Shown here: one piece after another, positions 1 through 8,563 of the stretch
How positions within the stretch are numbered: the stretch's first letter is position 1
How the letters are laid out: each line of letters begins with the position of its first letter
DNA from: CAWBLP01 sp963789495
Lineage (GTDB): Bacteria; Pseudomonadota; Alphaproteobacteria; Acetobacterales; Acetobacteraceae
Assembly (NCBI GenBank): GCA_963789495.1
Contig: CAWBLP010000010.1
Span: forward strand, 124,001 to 188,000
Length of the DNA: 64,000 nucleotides
Direction: 5' to 3'
Notes under the pieces: model-generated
What the model was told of the DNA's origin: nothing
Seen by the model: only the letters and a program-made list of their open reading frames with translations
Database searches by the model: none
Position numbers and translations under genes: made by a program

Positions 1-1
1 T

Positions 2-553
2 GCGACCACCACCATCGCCGGACTAGCGGCGCTCGGCGTTGCACTCAATCGCGGGCGCTGGGGCGGCGTCATCTTCGGACTGTTTCTCGCCCCCATGATC
101 GTTCCGGCCATCGTCACCGCAATCGCCTTGTTCCACCTGTTCGCACAATTGTCGCTGGTGGCGACCGACGCGGGATTGGTGATCGGCCACACGGTGATGG
201 CGATCCCCGTCGTCTTCGTCACCACGTTGGCGATCCTCAAGCAATATGACTGGCGGCTCGATCAGGCGGCGGCAACCCTGGGCGCCACGCGCATGCGGGC
301 GCTGCGCAAAGTGACCATACCGGTGATCAAGGGCGGTCTCACCGCAGTGTTCCTGTTTGCCTTTCTCTGGTCGTTCGAGGAACTGACGGTCGCCATCTTT
401 GTCGGCGGAGGCTTGAAGACGACGCTGCCGAAGGCGATGTGGGACGACATGCTGCTGCAGGTGAACCCGACGGTTGCCGCGGCATCCATCGTGGTGTTGC
501 TGGTTGTGACCGGCCTGTTCGCAGCGGCGCAACGGCTTCGACGCTCGGATTAG
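2..553 (+). CDS. ABC transporter permease, PotC/spermidine-type (5' truncated by window edge)
   Basis: Inner-membrane permease of a polyamine- or small-organic-type ABC importer. The frame is open from base 2 to a TAG at 551-553, so about 183 C-terminal residues are present. It shows several hydrophobic segments and a typical EAA loop (residues like LDQAAATLGATRMRALRKVTIP) that would contact the ATPase. The start and the partner genes lie to the left of the window. The family is clear; the substrate cannot be told from the permease. It is a different gene from the complete transporter at 6304-10201. Confidence 0.85.
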   Translation, partial: ATTTIAGLAALGVALNRGRWGGVIFGLFLAPMIVPAIVTAIALFHLFAQLSLVATDAGLVIGHTVMAIPVVFVTTLAILKQYDWRLDQAAATLGATRMRALRKVTIPVIKGGLTAVFLFAFLWSFEELTVAIFVGGGLKTTLPKAMWDDMLLQVNPTVAAASIVVLLVVTGLFAAAQRLRRSD

Positions 554-609
554 GGAGAGCTGCCGGTTGGCTGTCCGATTGTGAGTGCCGCATGGGCCGA
601 GACCGATCG

Positions 610-1527
610 CTAGGCCGGCGCGGCCTGCCATTGATTGCGCAACAGATCCTGACACAGCACCATGAAAGCTTCCATCGTCTGAGTCCGCCTGGTGTTTTTC
701 ACCACCATCATGCCCAGAGTCAGCGGCCGCGGATTTCCTTCCAGCGCGAGATAGGCCAGCTTGTGTCCATCCAGCGACGCACGATTCCGCGGCTGTGCAT
801 TGGCCAATCCGAAACCTTCGCCACGCGCCGCCAGGCTGCGGATCACTTCCATATGCTCGAACCGGCCCGCGATGCGCGGGACCAGACCGACCCGGTGGAA
901 CAGCGACAGGAAATAGTCGCGGCTGATCGGCAGATCGAGCAGCAAAAACGGTTCTTCCGTCAGCGTCTCGATCGATACGCTGCGATGTCGCGCCAGGCGA
1001 TGCCGCGCAGACACAAAGGCGAAGGGCGGCAACGTGGTGATCGGGAGAAAATCCAGATCGGCCGGCACGCTCATGTCATAGCTGAGCACAAGCGAGGACC
1101 GACCGATACGCAGCCGTTCGATCAGCCCGGTCTGGTCGTCCGCCACAGCATCGATCCGCACCGCGCCATGCCGTTCGTTGAACGCATGCACCAGCTCTGG
1201 CAGCACCAGCGGATACAGCGTGTGCAAACAGCCGATATTGAGTACGCCTCCAACCTTGGTGGATAGCTCCGTCGCGGCCGCGGTGAGTTCTTCGGCCTGG
1301 AGCAACAGGCTTTTGGATTCGCGCAGGAAGCGCTGGCCCTGCGGTGTCAACGAAAGTCCCGGCGCATGATGCCGGATGAACAGCTGGATGCCGAACTCGG
1401 CTTCAAGGTTGGAGATTGCCGCAGACACCGACGGCTGCGACATGTGCACCCGCTCGGAGGCCAGCGTGATACTGCCGGTTTCAGCGGCAGCAACAAAATA
1501 TTCGATCTGTTTCAGCGTAAACCGCAT
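610..1527 (-). CDS. LysR-family transcriptional regulator
   Basis: Predicted DNA-binding regulator of 305 residues, the usual LysR length. Residues 1-60 form the winged helix-turn-helix, with the family-typical stretch around SQPSVSAAISNLEAEFG; the rest fits the two-lobed periplasmic-binding-like effector domain. It is read away from the DUF1028 gene across a 126-base gap carrying an inverted repeat at 1557-1610, the expected arrangement for autoregulation and control of the divergent gene. The effector is unknown. It could also control the catabolic run at 2.3-11 kb, but nothing in the sequence shows that. Confidence 0.9.
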   Translation of the reverse strand: MRFTLKQIEYFVAAAETGSITLASERVHMSQPSVSAAISNLEAEFGIQLFIRHHAPGLSLTPQGQRFLRESKSLLLQAEELTAAATELSTKVGGVLNIGCLHTLYPLVLPELVHAFNERHGAVRIDAVADDQTGLIERLRIGRSSLVLSYDMSVPADLDFLPITTLPPFAFVSARHRLARHRSVSIETLTEEPFLLLDLPISRDYFLSLFHRVGLVPRIAGRFEHMEVIRSLAARGEGFGLANAQPRNRASLDGHKLAYLALEGNPRPLTLGMMVVKNTRRTQTMEAFMVLCQDLLRNQWQAAPA

Positions 1528-1556
1528 GGCTTTGGGGCTGTCATGGTCGATACTGT

Positions 1557-1610
1557 TTGGTTTAGCGTTTCCGAGGCATGCGTGGCGACAGAAAAATTAT
1601 GCTAAATCAA
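1557..1610. promoter_or_regulatory. Inverted repeat in the LysR/DUF1028 divergent promoter region
   Basis: TTGGTTTAGC at 1557-1566 faces GCTAAATCAA at 1601-1610, a 10-base inverted repeat with one mismatch and a 34-base spacer. It lies between the divergent LysR and DUF1028 starts. The spacer is longer than the classic T-N11-A LysR box, so these may be two half-sites bound by a tetramer. This is inferred from position and symmetry only. Confidence 0.45.
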
Positions 1611-1653
1611 CCGTACCCGCCGAGATGCCCCGCAGAGCCTTCCGGAGACCGAC

Positions 1654-2331
1654 ATGACCTTCAGCATCGCCGCCCGCTGCGCCCGAACCGGCCGCTTTGT
1701 CGTCGCAGTTGCCTCCTCCTCGCCCGCCGTCGCCGCACGATGCGCCTTCGCCCGCGCCGGCGTTGGTGCAGCCACCACGCAGAACATTACCGATCCGCGT
1801 CTCGGACCGCAGGGATTGAACCTGATGGCACTGGGCGCCGACGCGGATGCGGCTTGCCACGCACTACGCCGTACGGCACCCCACGTGGAATTCCGCCAGT
1901 TCAGTCTGATCGACGCCAATGGCGGCACGGCCTGCTTCTCCGGCCAACGCGTGCTCGGCGTACACGCCGCGGAGCAGGGCAAAGACGTCGTGTCTGCCGG
2001 CAATCTCCTGGCCAACCCAGAGGTTCCGGCCGCGATCGTCCGGGCTTTCGAATCCGCAGATGCCGACGAGGAACTTGGCGATCGGATCATGACAGCGATG
2101 CAGGCCGGTCTGACAGCGGGCGGCGAAGCGGGACCAATCCACTCGGCCGGGCTGATCATCGTGGATGCGGTGGCCTGGCCGATTGCGGATCTGCGCGTCG
2201 ACTGGCACGACGCGCCGATCGAGGAACTGCGGCGGTTGTGGTTGCTGTGGAAGCCCCAGATGACGGATTACATCACACGCGCGCTGAACCCCGAGACCGC
2301 GCCAACCTACGGCGTTCCGGGCGACGTGTGA
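1654..2331 (+). CDS. DUF1028 family protein (Ntn-hydrolase-like)
   Basis: Protein of 225 residues matching the DUF1028 family, predicted to have an Ntn-hydrolase-like fold. Its N-terminus (MTFSIAARC, then an ASSSPAVAARCAFARAGVGA-like segment) and the central GNLLAN motif are family-typical. There is no signal peptide. No reaction is established for the family; members often lie in amino-acid or peptide catabolism loci. It is divergent from the LysR gene, and the RidA gene ends 6 bases beyond it on the opposite strand. Function is left open. Confidence 0.85.
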   Translation: MTFSIAARCARTGRFVVAVASSSPAVAARCAFARAGVGAATTQNITDPRLGPQGLNLMALGADADAACHALRRTAPHVEFRQFSLIDANGGTACFSGQRVLGVHAAEQGKDVVSAGNLLANPEVPAAIVRAFESADADEELGDRIMTAMQAGLTAGGEAGPIHSAGLIIVDAVAWPIADLRVDWHDAPIEELRRLWLLWKPQMTDYITRALNPETAPTYGVPGDV

Positions 2332-2337
2332 TGCTTC

Positions 2338-2751
2338 CTAGGCCTCCGGCAATTCGGCCGTCACATCGACCTCCACCAGCCATTCCGGACGCGCAAGGGC
2401 AACCACCACGAGTCCGGTGAACACCGGGAACACGCCCTTCATCCACCGACCCAGCACCTGGTATACCGCATGGCGGTGGCGAATATCCGTGAGGTACACG
2501 GTTACCTTGCAGATATGCTCCAGTGTCGCCTCGCACTCCTTCAACAGCACGTCGATATTCTGCATGACCTGTTCAGCCTGGCCGGCTGGGTCACCGACCG
2601 CCACGGAAACGCTGGTGTCGAGATCCTGCGGACATTGGCCGCGCAGATAGATCCTGCGCCCGACCACCACCGCCTGACACAGATCGTTGTCCAACGCCTG
2701 TTCGGGATAGGTGTCCTTGGTGTTGAACCTGCGGATACGGGTATGGATCAT
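2338..2751 (-). CDS. RidA-family protein (YjgF/YER057c/UK114), deaminase arginine not seen
   Basis: Small cytosolic protein of 137 residues from an ATG five bases after the HpaB-type gene stops, so it is the last gene of the catabolic run. The Rid fold is recognisable in the KVTVYLTD strand and the ALARPEWLVEVDVTA C-terminus. Classical RidA enzymes hydrolyse reactive imines/enamines using an arginine in a PARS-like motif; here the equivalent stretch reads FPVFTG, with no arginine. It therefore probably belongs to a non-archetypal Rid subfamily and may act on an oxidised ring-cleavage intermediate, as RutC does in uracil breakdown. A longer upstream start is open but overlaps the HpaB-type gene. 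Confidence 0.85.
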   Translation of the reverse strand: MIHTRIRRFNTKDTYPEQALDNDLCQAVVVGRRIYLRGQCPQDLDTSVSVAVGDPAGQAEQVMQNIDVLLKECEATLEHICKVTVYLTDIRHRHAVYQVLGRWMKGVFPVFTGLVVVALARPEWLVEVDVTAELPEA

Positions 2752-2756
2752 TGTTG

Positions 2757-4236
2757 CTACTCCGCTGCCTGTCGCAGACCGGGTTTTCCGGGACGCACAC
2801 GATCGGACAGCCCGGCCGACTTTTGCACCACGCGCAACGTCTCGTCCCAATCGAAATTCCGATAGACCGCGGCAAGATTGGCGTAGGGCGGCGATTGCGC
2901 GAACAGCTGGAAGGTCAGGCGATGCCCGGCATAGCTTGAATTCAGCAGATCGCGCGCGAAGGCCAGCAGCCTGCGACGGTCCTCGGCCTGCCAGCCCTCA
3001 TTGACCGTGTAGAACTTCTCCAGCCACGGGGCGGTTTCCGGATCACGGAACGCGGCGGCATCCGGCGTGACGCAGATCTGACCACCGCATAGCTCACGCG
3101 CGATATGCATCATGTTGTGCAGCTGCGACGATGCCAGAACACGGCCGGTCATCAGCAGCGATTGATCCGGCATCAAAAGCCCGGCTGGGCTGCGCTTCGC
3201 AGTGGCGATCGCCGCGGTCAGGTGGGCATTAATGCCCTCCCGATAGCACGCAAGCTGCGCCAGTTTCTCCTGCACCGCCTGCTGATGGTCCAACCCGGTT
3301 TGCCGAGCATTGAACAATGCCGCACCGATCATGAAATCGGCGAGCTTGACGTTGCGCTGCACGAAGGCAAAGGCGCTGTAGCGGTGCAAGGTGGCACGGA
3401 TGAATGTCGCCGCCTTCGTGTGGCGGTAGAACAGCACATCCTCCCACGGGATCAGCACATCGTCGAACACCAGCAGCGTATCGACTTCATCGAACCGGTT
3501 GGACAGCGGGTAGTCCTCCACCGGCGCCCGGCCCGCGAACCCGGTGCGACAGATGAATTTCAGGTTCGGTGCACTGAGATTGCTGATGAAGCCAACTGCA
3601 TAATCCGAAAGCTGCAAGTCGCCCCAGTTGGCAATGGTCGGCTTGGTGAAGGCCTGATTCGCATAAGCGGCGGCAGTCTCATACTTCGCGCCCCGGACGA
3701 TGATACCGGCATCGGTCTCCTTCACCACGTGTAGCAGCATGTCCGGATCCTGGTCCTGCGGCCGCTTGGAACGGTCGCCTTTCGGATCGGTGTTGGCCGA
3801 AACATGGAACGGATCCTCGCGCACCACGCGGTCCACATGTCGGCGAATATTGGCCGAAAATTGGGGATTGACCTCATTCAGCACATCCTGGCCGTCGTAC
3901 AGCGACCACATCTCACCAACAGTCTCATCGCCGACCCGTGTGACGATGCCGCCAATTTCATCGAGCACTGCATTCACGGCATCGCGCTTGGCGTACCAAT
4001 CTTCCTGTGTCAGTGGCAGCTTCAGTACCTGTCGCGCACACGTCACCGGATGCATCACGATACGCCATCACCGGCGCATGGGCTGTCTCCTGCGCCATAT
4101 CATAGATACGGGCGCGAATATCGACCAGCGGCTGGAACATCGGATGCGTCGCGACATCCCGCACGCGCTCGCCATTGATCCAAATCTGTCGTCCGTCACG
4201 GATCGAATCGCGGTATTGTTGGCCGGTGCGAATCAT
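2757..4236 (-). CDS. 4-hydroxyphenylacetate 3-monooxygenase (HpaB)-family oxygenase, apparent frameshift
   Basis: Oxygenase component of a two-component FADH2-dependent monooxygenase, expected to hydroxylate a phenolic or similar ring using reduced flavin from the neighbouring reductase. The N-terminal part (MIRTGQQYRDSIRDGR...) is read from 4236 in one frame, and the remaining ~430 residues (KLPLTQEDWYAKRDAV...RVGDETVGEMWSLYDGQDV) in another; both frames are open from 4058 to 3958. Dropping one base near 4028-4045 gives 492 residues, a normal HpaB length with no missing family segment. It overlaps the reductase by four bases (ATGA). The substrate is unknown: HpaB relatives act on hydroxyphenylacetate, chlorophenols and others. 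Confidence 0.85.
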
Positions 4237-4763
4237 GGACGTACTTCCATTGTCATCAAGGTGGGGGGCATGGGTCGAGGTGCCGCATATTGTTGGTCGG
4301 CATATAGAAGCGGCATGCCATCCCGACTGATCGCTTTGCTGACCCGGCCCAATAAAATGCTGTGGGTGCCGGCATCATAGGCCTGGTGCAGATGGCAATG
4401 GAACGAACACAGCGCATCGATGAGACCCGGTGCCGCCGGGTCACCAATATCCTGCCATTGCGCACAGGCAAAGTCGAACGGCGCAAACTCGCCGCGGCGG
4501 CCGGCGAAGATATCAGCGACGTGTGCCTGCTCAGCGGTCAGCAGGTTCATGGTGAACACTCCGTTGGCCCGGATGGCATCGCATACCGGACTGCGCCGAT
4601 TGATGCAGGCCAGCACGATGGGTGGGTCCGCGGAGACCGATGCCACGGCGCTGACCGTGACCGCCACGCGGCCGCTCGACCCCGATGTCGCAACCACGGC
4701 AACCGCTGTTGCCGCGCGACGCATTGCCGCCAGAAACGCGTCGCGATCCGCAACCTGGAGCAT
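4233..4763 (-). CDS. Flavin reductase family protein (HpaC/RutF-like)
   Basis: NAD(P)H:flavin oxidoreductase of 176 residues that would supply reduced flavin to one or both monooxygenases in this run. The flavin-binding core GRVAVTVSAVASVSADPPIVLACINRRS is typical of the flavin_reduct domain, and the usual N-terminal FxxAMRRxAT segment is present. The ATG at 4763 is preceded by a strong GGGAGGA ribosome-binding site (minus strand, 4778-4772). Its stop overlaps the start of the HpaB-type gene by four bases, which argues that the pair forms one functional system. Confidence 0.9.
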   Translation of the reverse strand: MLQVADRDAFLAAMRRAATAVAVVATSGSSGRVAVTVSAVASVSADPPIVLACINRRSPVCDAIRANGVFTMNLLTAEQAHVADIFAGRRGEFAPFDFACAQWQDIGDPAAPGLIDALCSFHCHLHQAYDAGTHSILLGRVSKAISRDGMPLLYADQQYAAPRPMPPTLMTMEVRP

Positions 4764-4911
4764 GCCTGTTTTCCTCCCATCATGGCCGAGCCGTGACAGA
4801 CTGTAGGACGAACCCAGCCGAAGGAAAAATCGAACTTAATAAGGGATAGCTTTGGATATTCCGAAGCAGTCCGACAGTCTGCGTTGCCACGGGCCCAGGA
4901 TGCCATATCCC
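4764..4911 (-). promoter_or_regulatory. Intercistronic gap with strong RBS, possible internal promoter
   Basis: This is the only sizeable gap (148 bases) inside the otherwise coupled run from 11009 to 2338. On the minus strand it holds an AT-rich stretch (TTATTAAGTTCGATTTTT), unusual against the local high GC, followed by the ribosome-binding site of the reductase. It could be an internal promoter for the reductase-hydroxylase-RidA part. No clear -35/-10 pair could be assigned. Confidence 0.3.
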
Positions 4912-6291
4912 TCAACTGCCGAACCGACCGATGTCTGCCTGCTGTGCATAGCGACTGGCCGGGCGCGGCAGACCCAGATTGTCGCGCAATGTCGGCCCTT
5001 CATACTCTGTGCGGAACAGACCACGCGCCTGCAGCTCGGGAATGACCATTTCGATGAAGTCCTTCAGGCCACCGGGAAGATGCGACGGCTGGATCAGGAA
5101 CCCATCCACCCCGTGGTTGACGAACCATTCCTCCATCTGATCGGCAATCTGGGCGCCCGTGCCTTTCACCGTTCGCTGCCCTCGCGCGCCGGCCCAACGC
5201 TCATACAGCTGGCGAATACTCAACTTCTCCTGCCGCGCCAGGTTGAGCACGTTATGAAATGCCGTCGTGCTGCCTTTCGGAACGATCTTGAACACCGCCT
5301 CCGGCAGCGGACCATCGATGTCATAGGGCCGAAGATCGAAGCCGGCGCAGGCATTCGACAGCAATTCGAGCCCGACCTCTGGGTGGATCAGGGATTGCAG
5401 GTAGCGGTGCTTTTCCTCCGCCTCCTGCTCGGTTCGCCCCACGATCGGATTCAGCCCCGGCATGATTTTCAGATGATCCGGCAGGCGGCCGTACTTCGCC
5501 ATGCGCCCTTTCAGATCGCGATAGAATCCCTGGGCGCCTTCCAACGTATATGCCGGGGTAAACACCGCCTCAGCCGTGCGCGCTGCCAGCTCCTTGCCGA
5601 CTTCTGAAGATCCGGCTTGAAAGATAACCGGATGCCCTTGCGGGGAGCGGGCAACATTCAATGGACCCCGCACCGAAAAATGCTCGCCTTTGTGATTCAG
5701 TGTGTGAAGCTTAGCGGGATCAAAATATCGCCCGGCCGCACGATCGCGGACGAAGGCGTCGTCATCCCAACTGTCCCACAATCCACAAACGACCTCGGCG
5801 AACTCCTGGGCTCGGTCGTAGCGTTCTCCGTGTTCAAAATGCGCCTCTCGGCCGAAATTATACGCCTCCGACAGGTTGGCCGAGGTGACAACATTCCACC
5901 CCGCTCGACCACCACTGATCAAATCGAGCGAGGCAAACTTGCGCGCCACATTGTAGGGCTCATTGTAGCTGGTGGTCGCCGTAGCGACGAGACCGATCTG
6001 GCTGGTCACCGCAGCGATTCCGGACAACAGCGTGGTTGGTTCGAAATAGGCCATATATTGCGGCCAACAACTCAACGCCTCCAGATTGCCGTCGCGTACC
6101 GCAAGCGCGTCGGCCAGAAACATCAAATCGAACTTCGCCGCCTCGCTCATCTGCGCCAGTTCGACATAGTGACGAAAGTTCGTCCCCGCATCGATCTGCA
6201 AGTCCGGATGCATCCAGGACGCAACGTGGTGCCCGGTCGGATGAAAGAACGCGCCCAGCTTCATCTGGCCACGTGACGGATCGCGTTGCAT
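4912..6291 (-). CDS. LLM-class flavin monooxygenase, NtaA/SnaA/DszA subfamily
   Basis: FMN-dependent monooxygenase of 459 residues in the luciferase-like NtaA subfamily, whose members (NtaA, DszA, SnaA, EmoA, and RutA in a sister group) oxidise C-N or C-S bonds with reduced flavin supplied by a reductase. Family features include the N-terminal MKLGAFFHPTGHHVASW, FLADALAVRDG, the GRAGWNVVTS motif (about residues 126-135) and the C-terminal GVDGFLIQPSHLPGGL. The first ATG was chosen because AAGGGA lies about 8 bases upstream; the next ATG (6264) has no such site. It sits 12 bases after the solute-binding-protein gene. The substrate is unknown, but uptake and oxidation are encoded together. Confidence 0.88.
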   Translation of the reverse strand: MQRDPSRGQMKLGAFFHPTGHHVASWMHPDLQIDAGTNFRHYVELAQMSEAAKFDLMFLADALAVRDGNLEALSCWPQYMAYFEPTTLLSGIAAVTSQIGLVATATTSYNEPYNVARKFASLDLISGGRAGWNVVTSANLSEAYNFGREAHFEHGERYDRAQEFAEVVCGLWDSWDDDAFVRDRAAGRYFDPAKLHTLNHKGEHFSVRGPLNVARSPQGHPVIFQAGSSEVGKELAARTAEAVFTPAYTLEGAQGFYRDLKGRMAKYGRLPDHLKIMPGLNPIVGRTEQEAEEKHRYLQSLIHPEVGLELLSNACAGFDLRPYDIDGPLPEAVFKIVPKGSTTAFHNVLNLARQEKLSIRQLYERWAGARGQRTVKGTGAQIADQMEEWFVNHGVDGFLIQPSHLPGGLKDFIEMVIPELQARGLFRTEYEGPTLRDNLGLPRPASRYAQQADIGRFGS

Positions 6292-6303
6292 CCGGACTAT
6301 CCC

Positions 6304-7401
6304 TTACCCTGCGAGCTGCCATTCCTTGAAACGCTGCACCGTCTTGTCCAGATTCTCGGCCCACCAGGAGTCGCTCTTGAGGAACACTTTGTCTTTCAGC
6401 GCCGGATTGGTCGGCAGGATATCGGCGATCTCCTTCGGCAACTTTGGCAGGGCCTGGGTGTTGGGAATCGCATAGGCCGTGGCCTTCATATATTCGACGT
6501 CACCCGGCACGTCCGTGAGCATGTAGTTGATAAACTCGAACGCCTCTTTCTTGTTCGCCGACGCGCTGCTGACACAGTAGTAGTTACCGCTCACGCTGGA
6601 ATAATCCGGCGTGAAGCCGAGTTTGGCCCCGGACCGATTGGCCAGCAGCACGCGGCCGTGGAATGCGGTTGCCAGTGAAACGGCACCCGAGGTCAGCTGC
6701 TGGATCGGTTCCTGGTTCGTATTGTACCAGACGATGTTGTCGCGCCCCAGCTTGTCGAGGCTCTTCAACGCCCGCTCGACATCCAGCGGAAACAGCTTGT
6801 CGAGCGGCACGCCGTCCGCCAGCAAGGCAAGCTCCAACGTGCTCCCGTCGGAGATGTTGGCATCCATCGACCGCTTGCCGGGATAGCGCTTGGTGTCCCA
6901 GAACTCCGCCCAGTTCTTCGGTGCCTGATCGTCGGGGATCTTCTTCTGATCCCAGCACATGACGAACAGGAACATCGAAAACTTGATGCCATACTCCTGC
7001 TTGTACTCCGGCGGCACGTGCGACGCGTCGATAATGCTGTAGTCATACGGTACGATCAGTTTGTCCTTGATCGCCCCGAAATACTCCGAGCCGGTCAGGT
7101 TGATGATGTCCCATTGTGCTGGTCCGCCCGACACGGTCTGTAGTTTGGCCAATGCGAGTGAGGCGCCCGAGCCGAAATTCACCTTGATCCCGGTCTTCTG
7201 ACCGAACGGCACCGCAAAATCCTTGGTCAGATACTCGCTCAGAACGCCGCCGTAGCCGGCGACGTTCAACGTCTTGCCTTCCGCCATGGCCCGCCGGCCG
7301 ACAATCGCCGGGGCAGCCAGGCCAAGTACGCCAGCACCGGCGCCGCGCAGCAGAGATCGGCGCTTCAGACCGCTGCCAAGATCAGCTTTCGTCTCTTTCA
7401 T
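6304..7401 (-). CDS. ABC transporter solute-binding protein, PotD/spermidine-putrescine type
   Basis: Periplasmic binding protein of 365 residues. The N-terminus has a twin-arginine-like signal (KRRSLLRGAGAGVLGLAAPAIV) and the mature part begins near EGKTLNVAGYGG. The body follows the PotD/SBP_bac family (AQWDIINLTGSEYFGAIKDKLIVPYD, YYCVSSASANKKEAFEFINYML). The ATG at 7401 lies inside the end of the ATPase gene (20-base overlap); longer upstream starts would have no signal peptide. With the ATPase and two permeases just upstream it forms a complete importer. Such proteins bind polyamines but also many other organic ligands, here plausibly the compound oxidised by the downstream enzymes. Confidence 0.88.
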   Translation of the reverse strand: MKETKADLGSGLKRRSLLRGAGAGVLGLAAPAIVGRRAMAEGKTLNVAGYGGVLSEYLTKDFAVPFGQKTGIKVNFGSGASLALAKLQTVSGGPAQWDIINLTGSEYFGAIKDKLIVPYDYSIIDASHVPPEYKQEYGIKFSMFLFVMCWDQKKIPDDQAPKNWAEFWDTKRYPGKRSMDANISDGSTLELALLADGVPLDKLFPLDVERALKSLDKLGRDNIVWYNTNQEPIQQLTSGAVSLATAFHGRVLLANRSGAKLGFTPDYSSVSGNYYCVSSASANKKEAFEFINYMLTDVPGDVEYMKATAYAIPNTQALPKLPKEIADILPTNPALKDKVFLKSDSWWAENLDKTVQRFKEWQLAG

Positions 7402-8563
7402 TACAATCTCCTGTCGTAAGTGTTGGCCTGCCGCCGACGAGCAGCTGGGCATCGTCATGGTCCCAACCGAGACGGACTTGCGCGCCTGGCGCGGCAGCAG
7501 AGGTCGCGGAGGGATCGGTGGTGCTGATGGCAAGGGACTGGCCGAGCGCCTGAACAAGGGAGCGGGCGTGGCGACCGAGGAAGGTATGGTTGGTTACGAT
7601 ACCCTCTATCCCCGCTGCGCCCGAGGTCTCTGGGCCGCACAACCGGATACGCTCCGGACGCACGGACACCAGTGCGGGCTCTCCCGGCCGTGGCAACCGG
7701 CCCGACCTCGGCACGCAGGCCCGCCCGACCATACCGTTTTGAAAACGGATGACCGCCCGGTCCTGCTCCGTCCCCTGATACATCACCGGCAGCAGGTTGG
7801 TCTCTCCCAGAAACCCCGCCACAAAAGCGGTATCAGGATGCAGATAGACATCGGATGGAGAGCCGATCTGGGCAATTTCGCCATCCGCCATGACCGCGAT
7901 GCGATCGGACATGGTCATCGCCTCGTCCTGATCATGCGTGACGAACAGGATCGAAATGCCAACGCGGCGCTGCAGCTCCTTGATCTCGAGCTGCAATTGC
8001 TCGCGCAGCTTGCGATCCAGTGCGCCCAGCGGTTCGTCCAGCAGCAGCGCGTCCGGCTCGAACACCAGCGCACGCGCCAATGCGACGCGTTGCTGCTGAC
8101 CACCCGACAATTCTCGCGGGCGCCGACCGGCAAAGTCACTCAGTCCGACCCGCTCCAGCATTTCCATGGCGCGACGCCGGCGCTCCGCGCGTGGAACCCG
8201 CTTCATCCGCAGCGGGAATTCCACATTGTCCAATACGTTCAAATGCGGAAACAAGGCGTAGCCTTGAAAGACGACGCCGAAATTGCGCCGCTCCGGCGGC
8301 AGATACGCCACATCCCTCCGATCCACTCGGATCCGCCCCTCGCTCGGCGTCTCGAACCCTGCCACCATCATCAAAGTCGAAGTCTTGCCGGAGCCGCTCG
8401 GACCCAGAAGCGTCAGGAATTCCCCGGGTTGCAGCGTGAACGACACATCACGCACGACATAATGGCCGGGCGCATAGGCCTTCCAGACATGCTGTACCTC
8501 CAGGTGGCGCCCTGCCGCACTTCCACCTGAGAGCACTGCGCTGACCGGCCCCATGCTATTCAT
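7382..8563 (-). CDS. ABC transporter ATP-binding protein, PotA type
   Basis: Cytoplasmic ATPase of 393 residues energising the importer. It shows Walker A GPSGSGKTS, a Q-loop in VFQGYALFPHL, signature LSGGQQQR, Walker B LLLDEPLGALD and the H-loop in FVTHDQDEAMTMSDR, followed by a TOBE-type C-terminal domain from about residue 280. It overlaps the permease stop by four bases and the binding-protein start by 20, so the genes are translationally coupled. The length fits the spermidine/putrescine subfamily. Confidence 0.93.
   Translation of the reverse strand: MNSMGPVSAVLSGGSAAGRHLEVQHVWKAYAPGHYVVRDVSFTLQPGEFLTLLGPSGSGKTSTLMMVAGFETPSEGRIRVDRRDVAYLPPERRNFGVVFQGYALFPHLNVLDNVEFPLRMKRVPRAERRRRAMEMLERVGLSDFAGRRPRELSGGQQQRVALARALVFEPDALLLDEPLGALDRKLREQLQLEIKELQRRVGISILFVTHDQDEAMTMSDRIAVMADGEIAQIGSPSDVYLHPDTAFVAGFLGETNLLPVMYQGTEQDRAVIRFQNGMVGRACVPRSGRLPRPGEPALVSVRPERIRLCGPETSGAAGIEGIVTNHTFLGRHARSLVQALGQSLAISTTDPSATSAAAPGAQVRLGWDHDDAQLLVGGRPTLTTGDCNERDES

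Noticed and set aside
1578..2420. Plus-strand open frame overlapping DUF1028
   Set aside because: Arginine/proline-rich shadow; the DUF1028 frame has the conserved family sequence.
2757..4236. Programmed ribosomal frameshifting in the HpaB-type and other broken genes
   Set aside because: No slippery heptamer or following structure is shared among the break sites, and the affected genes are unrelated families not known to use recoding.
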